Below the pieces are notes generated by a model, which saw only the letters and a program-made list of their open reading frames with translations, did not search any database and was not told the DNA's origin. From contig CALKXX010000126.1 of the NCBI GenBank assembly GCA_938003725.1, positions 1-8,715 of the forward strand: 8,715 bases of DNA, written 5' to 3'. The DNA is from an uncultured Sphingomonadaceae bacterium. GTDB taxonomy: Bacteria; Pseudomonadota; Alphaproteobacteria; Sphingomonadales; Sphingomonadaceae. This document shows positions 1-6,848 of this stretch, in pieces. Within the stretch, counting starts at the first letter, position 1, and every line of letters starts with the position of its first letter. Position numbers and translations under genes: made by a program.

Positions 1-666
1 AAAGGCATTTGCGATGTCTTCCGGTGCACAGGCCCCGCCTTCCAGCTTATTTGCATTGCGCATCACCAAAGCCCAATCGAGATCACCTTCAGGCGGGGTT
101 TGTTGGCTCATCGCTGTCTCTACATGGCCGGGGCATATTGCATTTACGCGCACACCTCTTGCCGCATATTCAATAGCAAGTGATTTGGTTAGCCCGACAA
201 CACCGTGTTTCGAAGCGGAATAGGCGCTGGAATAGGCAATGCCCCAAAGTCCTGCTGTGGAGCTGGTATTGATTATTGATCCTTTGGTTTTTACCAGATG
301 CGGCAAGGCTGCGCGGCAAAGTGTATAAAAACTGGTCAAATTAATCGCCACCACCCGTGCAAACCGGTCCTCATCAAAATCCTCGACGGGCCCCCAATCG
401 AGCAGCCCTGCGATATTACATAGCACGTCAAGATGTCGGTCTTCGGTGGCCTTCGCCAGCAGCGCCTTACAGCTATCGTGATCGGTTGCATCATATTGGA
501 CGACGAGAGGATCGCGATCCATCATGTCCGCAGTCTCCCGAAGGCCCTCTTGGTTGATATCCCCAATGGTGACTTGCGCTCCCTCTTCGGCCATTAAAAT
601 TGCGGTTGCACGACCTATTCCTGACGCTGCTCCAGTAATAACCATTGTTTTGTCGACAAAACGCAT
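1..666 (-). CDS. Short-chain dehydrogenase/reductase (SDR), C-terminus cut by window edge
   Basis: Classical SDR that should oxidise or reduce an alcohol/ketone with NAD(P)(H) in the cytoplasm. The visible 222 residues begin with the Rossmann motif TGAASGIG (11-18), an acidic residue after strand 2 (GDIN, D36) that favours NAD over NADP, a D-A pair at 59-60, NIAG at 84-87 (usual NNAG), and the full catalytic tetrad N109, S136, Y149, K153 (YSASK), with S-to-Y and N-to-S spacings of 13 and 27 as in the family. PG at 179-180 follows. SDRs of this class are about 250 residues, so roughly 30 C-terminal residues lie left of the window. The ATG start is supported by AAAGGAG six bases upstream. It faces the SnoaL-like gene across 67 bp, so the two probably share control. 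Substrate is unknown; SDR membership is very safe. Confidence 0.95.
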   Translation of the reverse strand, partial: MRFVDKTMVITGAASGIGRATAILMAEEGAQVTIGDINQEGLRETADMMDRDPLVVQYDATDHDSCKALLAKATEDRHLDVLCNIAGLLDWGPVEDFDEDRFARVVAINLTSFYTLCRAALPHLVKTKGSIINTSSTAGLWGIAYSSAYSASKHGVVGLTKSLAIEYAARGVRVNAICPGHVETAMSQQTPPEGDLDWALVMRNANKLEGGACAPEDIANAF

Positions 667-672
667 TTCATT

Positions 673-679
673 CTCCTTT
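673..679 (-). promoter_or_regulatory. Ribosome binding site of the SDR gene
   Basis: AAAGGAG on the minus strand, six bases before the ATG at 666-664. An out-of-frame ATG lies within the spacer, but the strong site and the Rossmann motif fix the frame and start. Confidence 0.75.
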
Positions 680-688
680 GAACCTTGA

Positions 689-722
689 TTTGCGTAATAT
701 CGTGGCGCACAGATTACGCAAA
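689..722. promoter_or_regulatory. Perfect 10-bp inverted repeat in a divergent promoter, candidate operator
   Basis: Arms TTTGCGTAAT (689-698) and ATTACGCAAA (713-722) are exact reverse complements around a 14-bp centre. The element takes up most of the 67-bp gap between two divergent genes, and its right arm runs into the AAAGGAG of the plus-strand gene. A dimeric regulator bound here could control both genes; a hairpin acting on the plus-strand mRNA is the alternative. No T-run follows, so it is not a terminator. I could not assign clear -35/-10 boxes in this gap. The repeat is seen directly; the operator role is inferred. Confidence 0.6.
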
Positions 723-726
723 GGAG
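720..726 (+). promoter_or_regulatory. Ribosome binding site of the first SnoaL-like gene
   Basis: AAAGGAG seven bases before the ATG at 734. A nearer ATG at 729 is in another frame and only two bases from the site, so 734 is the start. The first three bases overlap the right arm of the inverted repeat. Confidence 0.75.
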
Positions 727-733
727 AAATGCA

Positions 734-1225
734 ATGGATTTGGAAGCACGCGTTCAGCGGATCGAAGATGATCGTGCTATTCGTGATTTGAAAATGCGGT
801 ATCTGCGCGGCTGTGATGCAAAAGATCCAAAGGCGATGCGTGATTGCCTGTTGCCGGATGCGAAAATCTTGTTTGACGGTTTCCCCCCGTTCGATCAGCG
901 GGATGCCTTTATCGAGATATACCAGCAAATGGGCTGCGCGCCCGGCATATTCGATATTCACCAAGGCGGCACCGGGATTATCGAATTTGAAAGCGACGCG
1001 CGCGCAAGCGGTTGGTGGCCGCTCTATTTCCACAATATCAATCTGGAGCAGCGAACTTTGACGCAAATGGGCGTAGAATATGATGATGTTTATATCAAAC
1101 AGGACAATCGGTGGTGGATCGCAGAGACGCGCTCAAGGCGCAAAAGCTGTCTGATACACACAGTTGATGCAGATGGGCAGGCGACCGTTAATGTGATGGG
1201 CGAACCACCCGAAAACTTTGGATAG
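734..1225 (+). CDS. SnoaL-like / NTF2-fold protein, possible dehydratase or isomerase
   Basis: A 163-residue cytoplasmic protein with the pattern of the SnoaL_4 group: N-terminal helix EARVQRIEDDRAIRDL (4-19), then RY and a downstream Asp (Y23, D28), a histidine in a DIHQGG strand (H76), and a C-terminal strand block DVYIKQDNRWWIAETR (118-133). Length is normal for a single cone-shaped NTF2 domain. Members include dehydratases, isomerases, cyclases and non-catalytic proteins. The Tyr/Asp/His spacing agrees with the bile-acid dehydratase BaiE as I remember it, which makes a lyase or isomerase role reasonable but not proven. It is a diverged paralogue of the SnoaL-like gene at 6222-6845. The divergent SDR suggests the two work on the same compound. 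It converges on the MFS gene with 97 bp between them. Confidence 0.88.
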   Translation: MDLEARVQRIEDDRAIRDLKMRYLRGCDAKDPKAMRDCLLPDAKILFDGFPPFDQRDAFIEIYQQMGCAPGIFDIHQGGTGIIEFESDARASGWWPLYFHNINLEQRTLTQMGVEYDDVYIKQDNRWWIAETRSRRKSCLIHTVDADGQATVNVMGEPPENFG

Positions 1226-1322
1226 AGCATAGTCCGGAAGTACGGCCCGTCTGCAACCCCCCGCTAGGCCAGAGATGTCTGCACCCGATCTTCCAAATGT
1301 CCGGATGTAACGCACAAGTCGA
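1226..1322. other. Convergent intergenic gap, no recognisable terminator
   Basis: This 97-bp gap lies between the ends of two converging genes. I looked for a GC-rich stem followed by a T-run on either strand and found none. It holds only small chance-level direct repeats (GTCCGGA at 1232-1238 and 1299-1305; GTCTGCA twice). Termination here may be factor-dependent. Confidence 0.5.
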
Positions 1323-2600
1323 TTAAGAAGTGGCCTTACGGGATGTTTGTTTGATCCTGACCCCATAGACCAAAATGACCGATATTATGTCCAGGACGAT
1401 GAATGCGGCAAAGGCAAAGTCATAGCTACCAGTTTGATCATAGCTGCGACCGACCAACGCAAGTGAAATAAGGGCGAACGGCATGCTGATAATATTCATC
1501 AGGCCATAAGCAATGCCGAATGAGGCGCTGCCGAAGGAATCTGCCGTCAGGGAAGTCCAAACCGGATATACGCCGCCCACCGCCAACCCGACAATCAATG
1601 CCGCGGTGAAAATCTGTGTGTAGCTTGGCTCGATTAACAAGATACCGAGAAACGCAAGATTGCATAGCACGACGATCAAAAATAGAGCGCGCTTGTCCAC
1701 CCGATCTGCAAGCCAGCCCATAACGAATTTCCCGCCAATGGCAGAAATTGTTAGCGCGGAGATTAAAAGAGCTGCTTCGGAAACGGAAAAGCCACGATCC
1801 AATCCATAGGGAACCAAGGATGTTAATATCGCCTGATCGCTTCCCAATAGAAGACCTATGCCGACCGCGATAAGCCAGAAATTACGTGAACCTGTTATCT
1901 GACGCGCTGTCATTACCGTTCCCGTTTCGGTAAAACGCGCTTCATTTTCGTTGACCTGTCCGTCGGGAATGGACCCGACATCAGATGGCCGGTCCCGGAT
2001 GAGCAGGATAGCTATCACGCTCGTTAGGATGCCAACGGAAATGCCCATGATTGCGACTGATTGCCGCCATCCAAATTCCGACAGTAAAGCGGCAAATATC
2101 GGGGAGATGGCAAAACCGCCGGCGGATGTGGCAACCGCAACAATTCCAAGTGCGCGGCCGCGCTTATTCAAAAACCATCTGGTCACAATCGTATTTGCTG
2201 CAAAAGCACCAGCGGACACGACGCCGTAAGCGATTGGAACCAAAATCAAGATCGCCATTATCAATGGATTATTTGATACGGAGATACCCACCATACCGGC
2301 CGTGAAGGTAGCTCCGCCGACGCAGGATATTATACGTGCGTCAAATTTCGCAAGCAGCTTTCCCGCAATCGGTGCCCAGATTGCAAAGCCGACCAAAAGA
2401 AACATATAACCCAGATTGATTTGTTCGCGGTTTAGCCCGAACTCCTGTTCGATCGGTTGCACGAACAGGCCAAAAGAGTAGATGGTTGCTCCGATCATGA
2501 GCATTGAGTTCAGGAAGCCACCGGCCACCACATACCATCCACGGAAAATCCGGATTGGCTGAGAAGATGAAGGTGGTTTTGACGGATTCTGATCGGACAT
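1323..2600 (-). CDS. MFS transporter, oxalate/formate antiporter-monocarboxylate type
   Basis: A 425-residue inner-membrane carrier with about 12 hydrophobic segments (roughly 22-43, 60-80, 90-108, 113-136, 149-172, 179-201, then 240-263, 273-296, 304-323, 328-350, 362-384, 393-414), split by a hydrophilic loop at about 202-238. MFS loop motifs GKLLAKFDAR (80-89) and GWLADRVDKR (295-304) stand at the expected loops in each half, and RWFLNKRGRALGI (141-153) is typical of the OFA/monocarboxylate carrier group. The likely cargo is therefore a small organic anion, by family analogy only. It begins 7 bp after the GMC gene stops and has only a weak GGAA upstream, so translation is probably coupled to that gene. 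The start ATG gives a normal hydrophilic N-terminal tail. Confidence 0.93.
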   Translation of the reverse strand: MSDQNPSKPPSSSQPIRIFRGWYVVAGGFLNSMLMIGATIYSFGLFVQPIEQEFGLNREQINLGYMFLLVGFAIWAPIAGKLLAKFDARIISCVGGATFTAGMVGISVSNNPLIMAILILVPIAYGVVSAGAFAANTIVTRWFLNKRGRALGIVAVATSAGGFAISPIFAALLSEFGWRQSVAIMGISVGILTSVIAILLIRDRPSDVGSIPDGQVNENEARFTETGTVMTARQITGSRNFWLIAVGIGLLLGSDQAILTSLVPYGLDRGFSVSEAALLISALTISAIGGKFVMGWLADRVDKRALFLIVVLCNLAFLGILLIEPSYTQIFTAALIVGLAVGGVYPVWTSLTADSFGSASFGIAYGLMNIISMPFALISLALVGRSYDQTGSYDFAFAAFIVLDIISVILVYGVRIKQTSRKATS

Positions 2601-2607
2601 TATGTAA

Positions 2608-4206
2608 TCATTCCAATATCATATCGGCCGCTTTTTCAGCGATCATTATTGTCGCGGCGTGGGTGTTGCCAGAGATAAGTCGAGGCATGATCGATGCATC
2701 AACCACCCGCAGCCCTTCAACCCCTTTTACACATAATTGCGGATCAACAACGGCATCTTCATCCATGCCCATTCGGCACGTCCCCACTGGGTGAAAGCCC
2801 GTCATGCCATATTGGCGCGCAAAAGCGAGCAGTTCGTCATCACTTTGGGTCTGCGCTCCAGGATCCGTTTCCTCTTGGATCAGGGCGGTTAATTCCGGAG
2901 TCGCCGCTACCGAGCGGGCAATCTTCATGGCTTTTAACGTGACCTCTCGATCATAGCTATGTTTGAGGTAATTGTGCACGATCGCAGGCGGGTGATAGGG
3001 GTCGCAGGAGGCTGCCATCGACGTTCCTCGCGACTCCGGACGCAGGAAATAAGGGCCAAGTGTCAGCCCGGGATGCGCAGCGAGACGGGATTTTTGCCCC
3101 CGTGCCGCGATGTCAAGGTCGCCCGTGATCGGCAGGCAATGGAACTGGATGTCCGGGCGTTCCAACGCTGGATCACTTTTGACAAAGGCTCCTACAGGCG
3201 CGGCGGGGTTCGTCATCGGACCTTGTTTTTGCAACAGATAGCGCATGAAATTCCAGACCACTTTTGGTGCCCGTAGCTCATCGTTTTGACTATAAACGCC
3301 GGGTTTTACGCGCCAGGCGAGCGGCGGAATAATATGGTCTTGCAGATTTGCTCCCACTTCTGCGCGGTCAGCAACAACATCTATTCCCAATGACCGCAAA
3401 TGTGATGCGGGGCCAATGCCTGACAGGTGCAACAGCTGGGGGCTATGATAGGCGCCAGCCGATAATATTATTTCGTGATTTGCCGTTACATGATGCTCAC
3501 CGGATTTGTCGGAATATGTGATTCCGACTGCGCGCTTCTGTTCGAACCTAATCGCTGTGGCATGGGCCGCGGGAATGACGGTCAAATTAGGTCTCTTTTC
3601 GGCTTCCCGCAAATAGGCCATGGCGGCTGACCACCTTTTGCCGCCTTTGATATTGGCATCAAAATATCCAACACCTTCCTGATCCTCGCCGTTGAAATCG
3701 CTGTTACCGGGGATGCCAAGCGTGTTGAAAGCGGCAATCATCGCATCGCTAGTCGGGTCGCGGAAATTTGCTTTTTCAACCCACAATGGTCCGTCACCAA
3801 AATATGTCTTGTCGCCCGATGCATGGGTTGTGGAACGCTTGAAATAGGGAAGGACATCATCCCAACCCCAACCGATTGCGCCCAGTTGGCTCCAATGGTC
3901 ATAATCCTCACGCTGTCCCCTGATATAGATCATGCCGTTGATATTTGACGAACCGCCAAGCCCCTTTCCGCGTGGGAGCAACATTTTGCGATCATCAATA
4001 TGTGGTTCGGGCTCAGAAAAATAATGCCAGCTCTCTCCCGGCTCGCTGGTTGTCTTGCCATAGCCGATCGGCATGTGAATCATCGGATTGGTGTCGCGCT
4101 GACCGGCTTCGACCAGAGCGACCGATATGCCGGGATCGGCTGATAGGCGATTGGCGAGGACACAGCCTGCGGATCCCGCACCGATGATGATATAGTCGAA
4201 TTTCAA
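2608..4206 (-). CDS. GMC-family FAD-dependent alcohol/choline dehydrogenase-like oxidoreductase
   Basis: A 532-residue flavoenzyme expected to oxidise a primary or secondary alcohol to aldehyde or ketone. The FAD-binding GAGSAG is at 9-14 with the ribose-binding Glu at 33 (VEAG); GMC signature 1 spans 78-97 (GKGLGGSSNINGM within it); signature 2 is at 251-265 (GAYHSPQLLHLSGIG). Catalytic His is H472 in FHPVGTCRMG, with the second active-site residue H516 in SGNTHAATI. Length matches choline, alkanol (AlkJ) and polyethylene glycol dehydrogenases. No signal peptide is seen, so it is cytoplasmic or on the inner face of the membrane. The start is TTG: there is no in-frame ATG before residue 42, an in-frame stop lies upstream, and AAGGAG is 9 bases away. 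It is the first gene of a two-gene unit with the MFS carrier. The true substrate cannot be read. Confidence 0.95.
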   Translation of the reverse strand: MKFDYIIIGAGSAGCVLANRLSADPGISVALVEAGQRDTNPMIHMPIGYGKTTSEPGESWHYFSEPEPHIDDRKMLLPRGKGLGGSSNINGMIYIRGQREDYDHWSQLGAIGWGWDDVLPYFKRSTTHASGDKTYFGDGPLWVEKANFRDPTSDAMIAAFNTLGIPGNSDFNGEDQEGVGYFDANIKGGKRWSAAMAYLREAEKRPNLTVIPAAHATAIRFEQKRAVGITYSDKSGEHHVTANHEIILSAGAYHSPQLLHLSGIGPASHLRSLGIDVVADRAEVGANLQDHIIPPLAWRVKPGVYSQNDELRAPKVVWNFMRYLLQKQGPMTNPAAPVGAFVKSDPALERPDIQFHCLPITGDLDIAARGQKSRLAAHPGLTLGPYFLRPESRGTSMAASCDPYHPPAIVHNYLKHSYDREVTLKAMKIARSVAATPELTALIQEETDPGAQTQSDDELLAFARQYGMTGFHPVGTCRMGMDEDAVVDPQLCVKGVEGLRVVDASIMPRLISGNTHAATIMIAEKAADMILE

Positions 4207-4215
4207 GCCCTGTAG

Positions 4216-4221
4216 CTCCTT
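4216..4221 (-). promoter_or_regulatory. Ribosome binding site that fixes a TTG start for the GMC gene
   Basis: AAGGAG on the minus strand, nine bases before TTG (4206-4204). Translating from TTG places the FAD motif at residue 9, as in GMC proteins. Without this site a caller could pick ATG codon 42 and lose the nucleotide-binding fold. Confidence 0.75.
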
Positions 4222-4241
4222 CGCAATGATTTGAGCAGATA

Positions 4242-4249
4242 ATTACGCA
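4242..4249. promoter_or_regulatory. ATTACGCA half-site shared with the upstream divergent promoter
   Basis: The same eight bases form part of the right arm of the inverted repeat at 689-722. Here they are followed by TT and then CGCAAA, so both sites end in a CGCAAA-like stretch, and the site again sits between divergent genes. A one-mismatch reverse copy (TGCGGAAT) is at 4283-4290. A common regulator is possible; eight bases alone could also match by chance. Confidence 0.35.
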
Positions 4250-4264
4250 TTCGCAAAGAAAAAC

Positions 4265-4293
4265 TTGATCAAAGCCGCATTATGCGGAATATT
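4265..4293 (+). promoter_or_regulatory. Candidate sigma-70-like promoter of the DUF3604 operon
   Basis: TTGATC (4265-4270) and AATATT (4288-4293) are separated by 17 bp; each matches four of six consensus bases. The position, about 25 bp before the GTG start and just before a ribosome site, fits. A palindrome fills the spacer. Support is by eye only. Confidence 0.35.
4275..4287. repeat. 13-bp palindrome CCGCAT-T-ATGCGG
   Basis: Two perfect 6-bp arms around a single T, lying between the proposed -35 and -10 boxes. This is where a repressor dimer could block RNA polymerase, or where a MerR-type activator could act, although the spacer is a normal 17 bp. Function is inferred from position. Confidence 0.4.
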
Positions 4294-4303
4294 GCGGATC
4301 ATT

Positions 4304-4310
4304 AGAGAGG
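4304..4310 (+). promoter_or_regulatory. Ribosome binding site for the GTG-started DUF3604 lipoprotein
   Basis: AGAGAGG seven bases before GTG at 4318. The GTG start gives a complete lipoprotein signal (K3, K6, hydrophobic core, LSAC); the next in-frame ATG is well past it. Confidence 0.6.
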
Positions 4311-4317
4311 ATTATTT

Positions 4318-6225
4318 GTGGTTAAATCTTTGAAGGTAACAACTCTGGCTGCGGGCCTGTCGCTGTTGGCATTGTCCGCGTGTGACAATGGTCCGGGCGG
4401 AATGTTTGGCGGCGAAAAAGTCGAAGTTGTCGAAACGGAATACCCGGAAAATGTGCTTTGGGGCGACACGCATCTCCATACTGCAAACTCCCCTGATGCT
4501 TTCGGTTGGGGTGTCCGATTGGATGCCGAGGCTGCGTTGCGTTTTGCGAGCGGCGAAAAAGTGACTTCGACCATGGGGGTGGATGCGCAGCTTGCACGGC
4601 CACTCGACTTTTTGGTTATTTCAGATCACTCTGACGGTCTTGGTTTCACAAAGATGATTGCGGAAGCGCCGCGTTTCCTTTTGCCCAATGACCAGCTGAA
4701 ACGTTGGCATGATATGTTCAATGAAAGCCCGGAAGAATCGACCAAGGCGATGAACGAAATGATCGATATGGCCGGTGATCCAGAAGCCTCATCAAAAGTT
4801 GCCGATCCGGAAGAAGCCAATAAACAAGGCAAGGAAATTTGGGACGATCATATCGAAGTCATTGATGATTATAATTCACCGGGTAAATTTACTGCGTTTA
4901 ACGGTTTTGAATATACCTCAATGCCGGACGGCAATAACCTTCACCGCGTTGTGATGTTCCGTGATGGTGCGGACAAGGTCAGTAAAATTACACCATTCCC
5001 TTCTGCAAGCGGGGAAACGCCGTATCAACTATGGCAGTATATGGCGGCTTATGAAGAGAATACGGGCGGGCGCGTGCTGGCCATTCCGCATAACAGCAAT
5101 GTTTCAAATGGCTTGATGTTTGAAATGACGGGAACACCCGGTGGGCCTATGTCAGCCGAAGAAGCTACGTTGCGTGCGCGCATGGAGCCGCTGGTTGAAA
5201 CTACCCAAATCAAGGGGGACAGCGAAACCCATCCCTATCTCTCTCCAAACGACGAGTTTGCGGGCTTTGGTGTCGCTGGTTGGGATAAAGCCAATATTAG
5301 CGCCAAGATAAAGATGACGGAGTCCATGTTTGCCGGCAGCTATGTGCGATCTGCCCTAAAACGTGGTCTGGAGGTGGAGGCGAAAACCGGGGTTAATCCC
5401 TATAAAATGGGGCAGATCGGATCTACCGATTCCCACACCGCGCTGGCGACCGGAGACGAAGATAATTTCTTTGGGAAGCACACGTTTAACGAACCAACTC
5501 CTGAAGGGCGGGACCGAGTAAACAAGAAAATGAATCTTGGGTCACGCGGGAACCGGTTTAACTGGCATTATCTGGCGGGCGGGTACGCCGCGGTTTGGGC
5601 CACTGCCAATACGCGAGAGGCAATTTTCGATGCGATGAACCGCCGCGAAACTTATGCCACCACCGGACCGCGCATGACCGTGCGCTTCTTTGGCGGATTT
5701 GATTTTGTAGATGAGGATCTGGCCAAGGATTGGGTCAAGGCGGGCTATGCGCGCGGGGTCCCGATGGGCGGTGATCTAAACGCCAGCGATGACAAAGCAC
5801 CTAGTTTTATTGTGTCGGCATTAAAGGACCCGGAGGGCGCCAATCTCGACCGTGTGCAAGTGGTAAAAGGCTGGATCGATAGCGCCGGCAATGCACAGGA
5901 AAAGATTTTTGATGTTAGCTGGAGCGATATGGAAAATCGCCAACCGGTGAACGGCAAGCTTCCGGCCGTGGGCAACACAGTCGATCTCAAAACCGCTGAA
6001 TATGAAAACAGCATCGGTGCAGGTGAATTGCAAACGATCTGGACTGATCCCGAATTTGATCCGGCAGTGAAGGCGTTCTATTATGTTCGTGTGCTTGAAA
6101 TCCCGACGCCGCGCTGGGTCTTATTTGATGCCATTCGCTATAAACTGACCCTGCCGGAAGAAACGACATTGATCGCTCAGGAAAGAGCTTATACGTCTCC
6201 CATTTGGTATAATCCAAAGGCATGA
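4318..6225 (+). CDS. DUF3604 family lipoprotein, predicted PHP/amidohydrolase-like metallohydrolase
   Basis: A 635-residue protein of the DUF3604 family, whose function is not established. Residues 1-21 are a lipoprotein signal ending in LSAC, so C22 should be lipidated; it is the only cysteine in the protein. Asp at position +2 would favour inner-membrane retention under the E. coli rule. Metal-site motifs in order are GDTHLHT (49-55; H52, H54), SDHSDGLG (102-109; D103, H104), GFEYTS (196-201; E198), LHRVVMF (H209), IPHNSN (256-261; H258) and GSTDSHT (368-374; D371, H373), an arrangement expected of a PHP/amidohydrolase-like multinuclear metal centre. Conserved RRETYATTGPR (442-452), VPMGG and KGWID follow. 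It likely hydrolyses a substrate on the periplasmic side. It starts with GTG and overlaps the next gene by 4 bp (ATGA), so it leads an operon. Confidence 0.9.
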   Translation: MVKSLKVTTLAAGLSLLALSACDNGPGGMFGGEKVEVVETEYPENVLWGDTHLHTANSPDAFGWGVRLDAEAALRFASGEKVTSTMGVDAQLARPLDFLVISDHSDGLGFTKMIAEAPRFLLPNDQLKRWHDMFNESPEESTKAMNEMIDMAGDPEASSKVADPEEANKQGKEIWDDHIEVIDDYNSPGKFTAFNGFEYTSMPDGNNLHRVVMFRDGADKVSKITPFPSASGETPYQLWQYMAAYEENTGGRVLAIPHNSNVSNGLMFEMTGTPGGPMSAEEATLRARMEPLVETTQIKGDSETHPYLSPNDEFAGFGVAGWDKANISAKIKMTESMFAGSYVRSALKRGLEVEAKTGVNPYKMGQIGSTDSHTALATGDEDNFFGKHTFNEPTPEGRDRVNKKMNLGSRGNRFNWHYLAGGYAAVWATANTREAIFDAMNRRETYATTGPRMTVRFFGGFDFVDEDLAKDWVKAGYARGVPMGGDLNASDDKAPSFIVSALKDPEGANLDRVQVVKGWIDSAGNAQEKIFDVSWSDMENRQPVNGKLPAVGNTVDLKTAEYENSIGAGELQTIWTDPEFDPAVKAFYYVRVLEIPTPRWVLFDAIRYKLTLPEETTLIAQERAYTSPIWYNPKA

Positions 6226-6845
6226 CCGACATGGAAGCACGCATTGATCGATTGGAATCGTTGGACGCGATCCGTCAACTGCCGGCCAAATATGCACTCA
6301 CTCTGGATATGCGGGACATTGACATGATGGTGACATTGTTTCCGGAAGATGTGCGTGTGGGGAAAGATGCTTCGGGGCGAAAGGCTTTGCGGAGCTACAT
6401 GGATCGGACTTTACGGTCACCGTTCACGGGCACATCCCATCATATCGGCGGGCATATTATTGAATTTGAAGATCCCGATCATGCGCAGGGAATAGTCTAT
6501 TCCAAGAATGAACATGAAACGGGCGATGAATGGGTCATCATGCAGATGATGTATTCTGATAATTATATTCGCCAGGATGGGCGTTGGTATTTTGCGCGTC
6601 GCCTGCCGCTATATTGGTATGCGACCGATTTGAACAAGCCGCCGATAGGCAATAAGAAAATGCGTTGGCCTGATCAGGAGCAGACGGAAGGTAATTTTCA
6701 CAAGCTATTCCCGACTTTCCAAGCATATTGGGAACGCAATGGCGATCATGAGGGCCCTGTGCCGGAACCTGCCCCGTTGGAGGGTTTCTTGGACGCAATG
6801 CGCCGTGGTCAGGCCGCGCCAAAGGTGAAAGTCAGAGCGGACTAA
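6222..6845 (+). CDS. SnoaL-like / NTF2-fold protein with a long C-terminal tail
   Basis: A 207-residue paralogue of the protein at 734-1225. Shared features are DMEARIDRLESLDAIRQL (3-20), Y24 and D29 in the RY-x4-D position, TSHHIGGHIIEFE (71-83; H74 aligned with H76 of the other copy) and DNYIRQDGRWYFARR (113-127). After the domain it has about 80 extra residues rich in charged, proline and aromatic residues (130-207), longer than usual for this fold. Its start overlaps the DUF3604 stop as ATGA. A second ATG at 6231 is better spaced from AAAGG (6216-6220), but starting at 6222 keeps the aligned Asp-Met/Leu-Glu-Ala-Arg. No signal peptide is visible, so it should be cytoplasmic, unlike its two operon neighbours. 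It could be a dehydratase or isomerase acting on the product made outside; a non-catalytic role is possible. Confidence 0.87.
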   Translation: MTDMEARIDRLESLDAIRQLPAKYALTLDMRDIDMMVTLFPEDVRVGKDASGRKALRSYMDRTLRSPFTGTSHHIGGHIIEFEDPDHAQGIVYSKNEHETGDEWVIMQMMYSDNYIRQDGRWYFARRLPLYWYATDLNKPPIGNKKMRWPDQEQTEGNFHKLFPTFQAYWERNGDHEGPVPEPAPLEGFLDAMRRGQAAPKVKVRAD

Positions 6846-6848
6846 GCC

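Noticed and set aside
668..1066. 132-codon open frame on the minus strand opposite the first SnoaL-like gene
   Set aside because: It is fully antisense to a gene with clear family motifs and a strong ribosome site; its translation shows no recognisable domain.
1226..1322. Possible bidirectional terminator between the converging genes
   Set aside because: The repeated TCCGGA words are 60 bases apart and no stem with T-run is present on either strand.
1133..1366. 77-codon minus-strand frame bridging the convergent gap
   Set aside because: It overlaps both the SnoaL-like gene end and the MFS gene end in other frames, and has no family-like pattern.
2504..3276. Several plus-strand frames of 80-105 codons opposite the GMC and MFS genes
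   Set aside because: They are shadows of the minus-strand genes, carry no motif and begin without ribosome sites.
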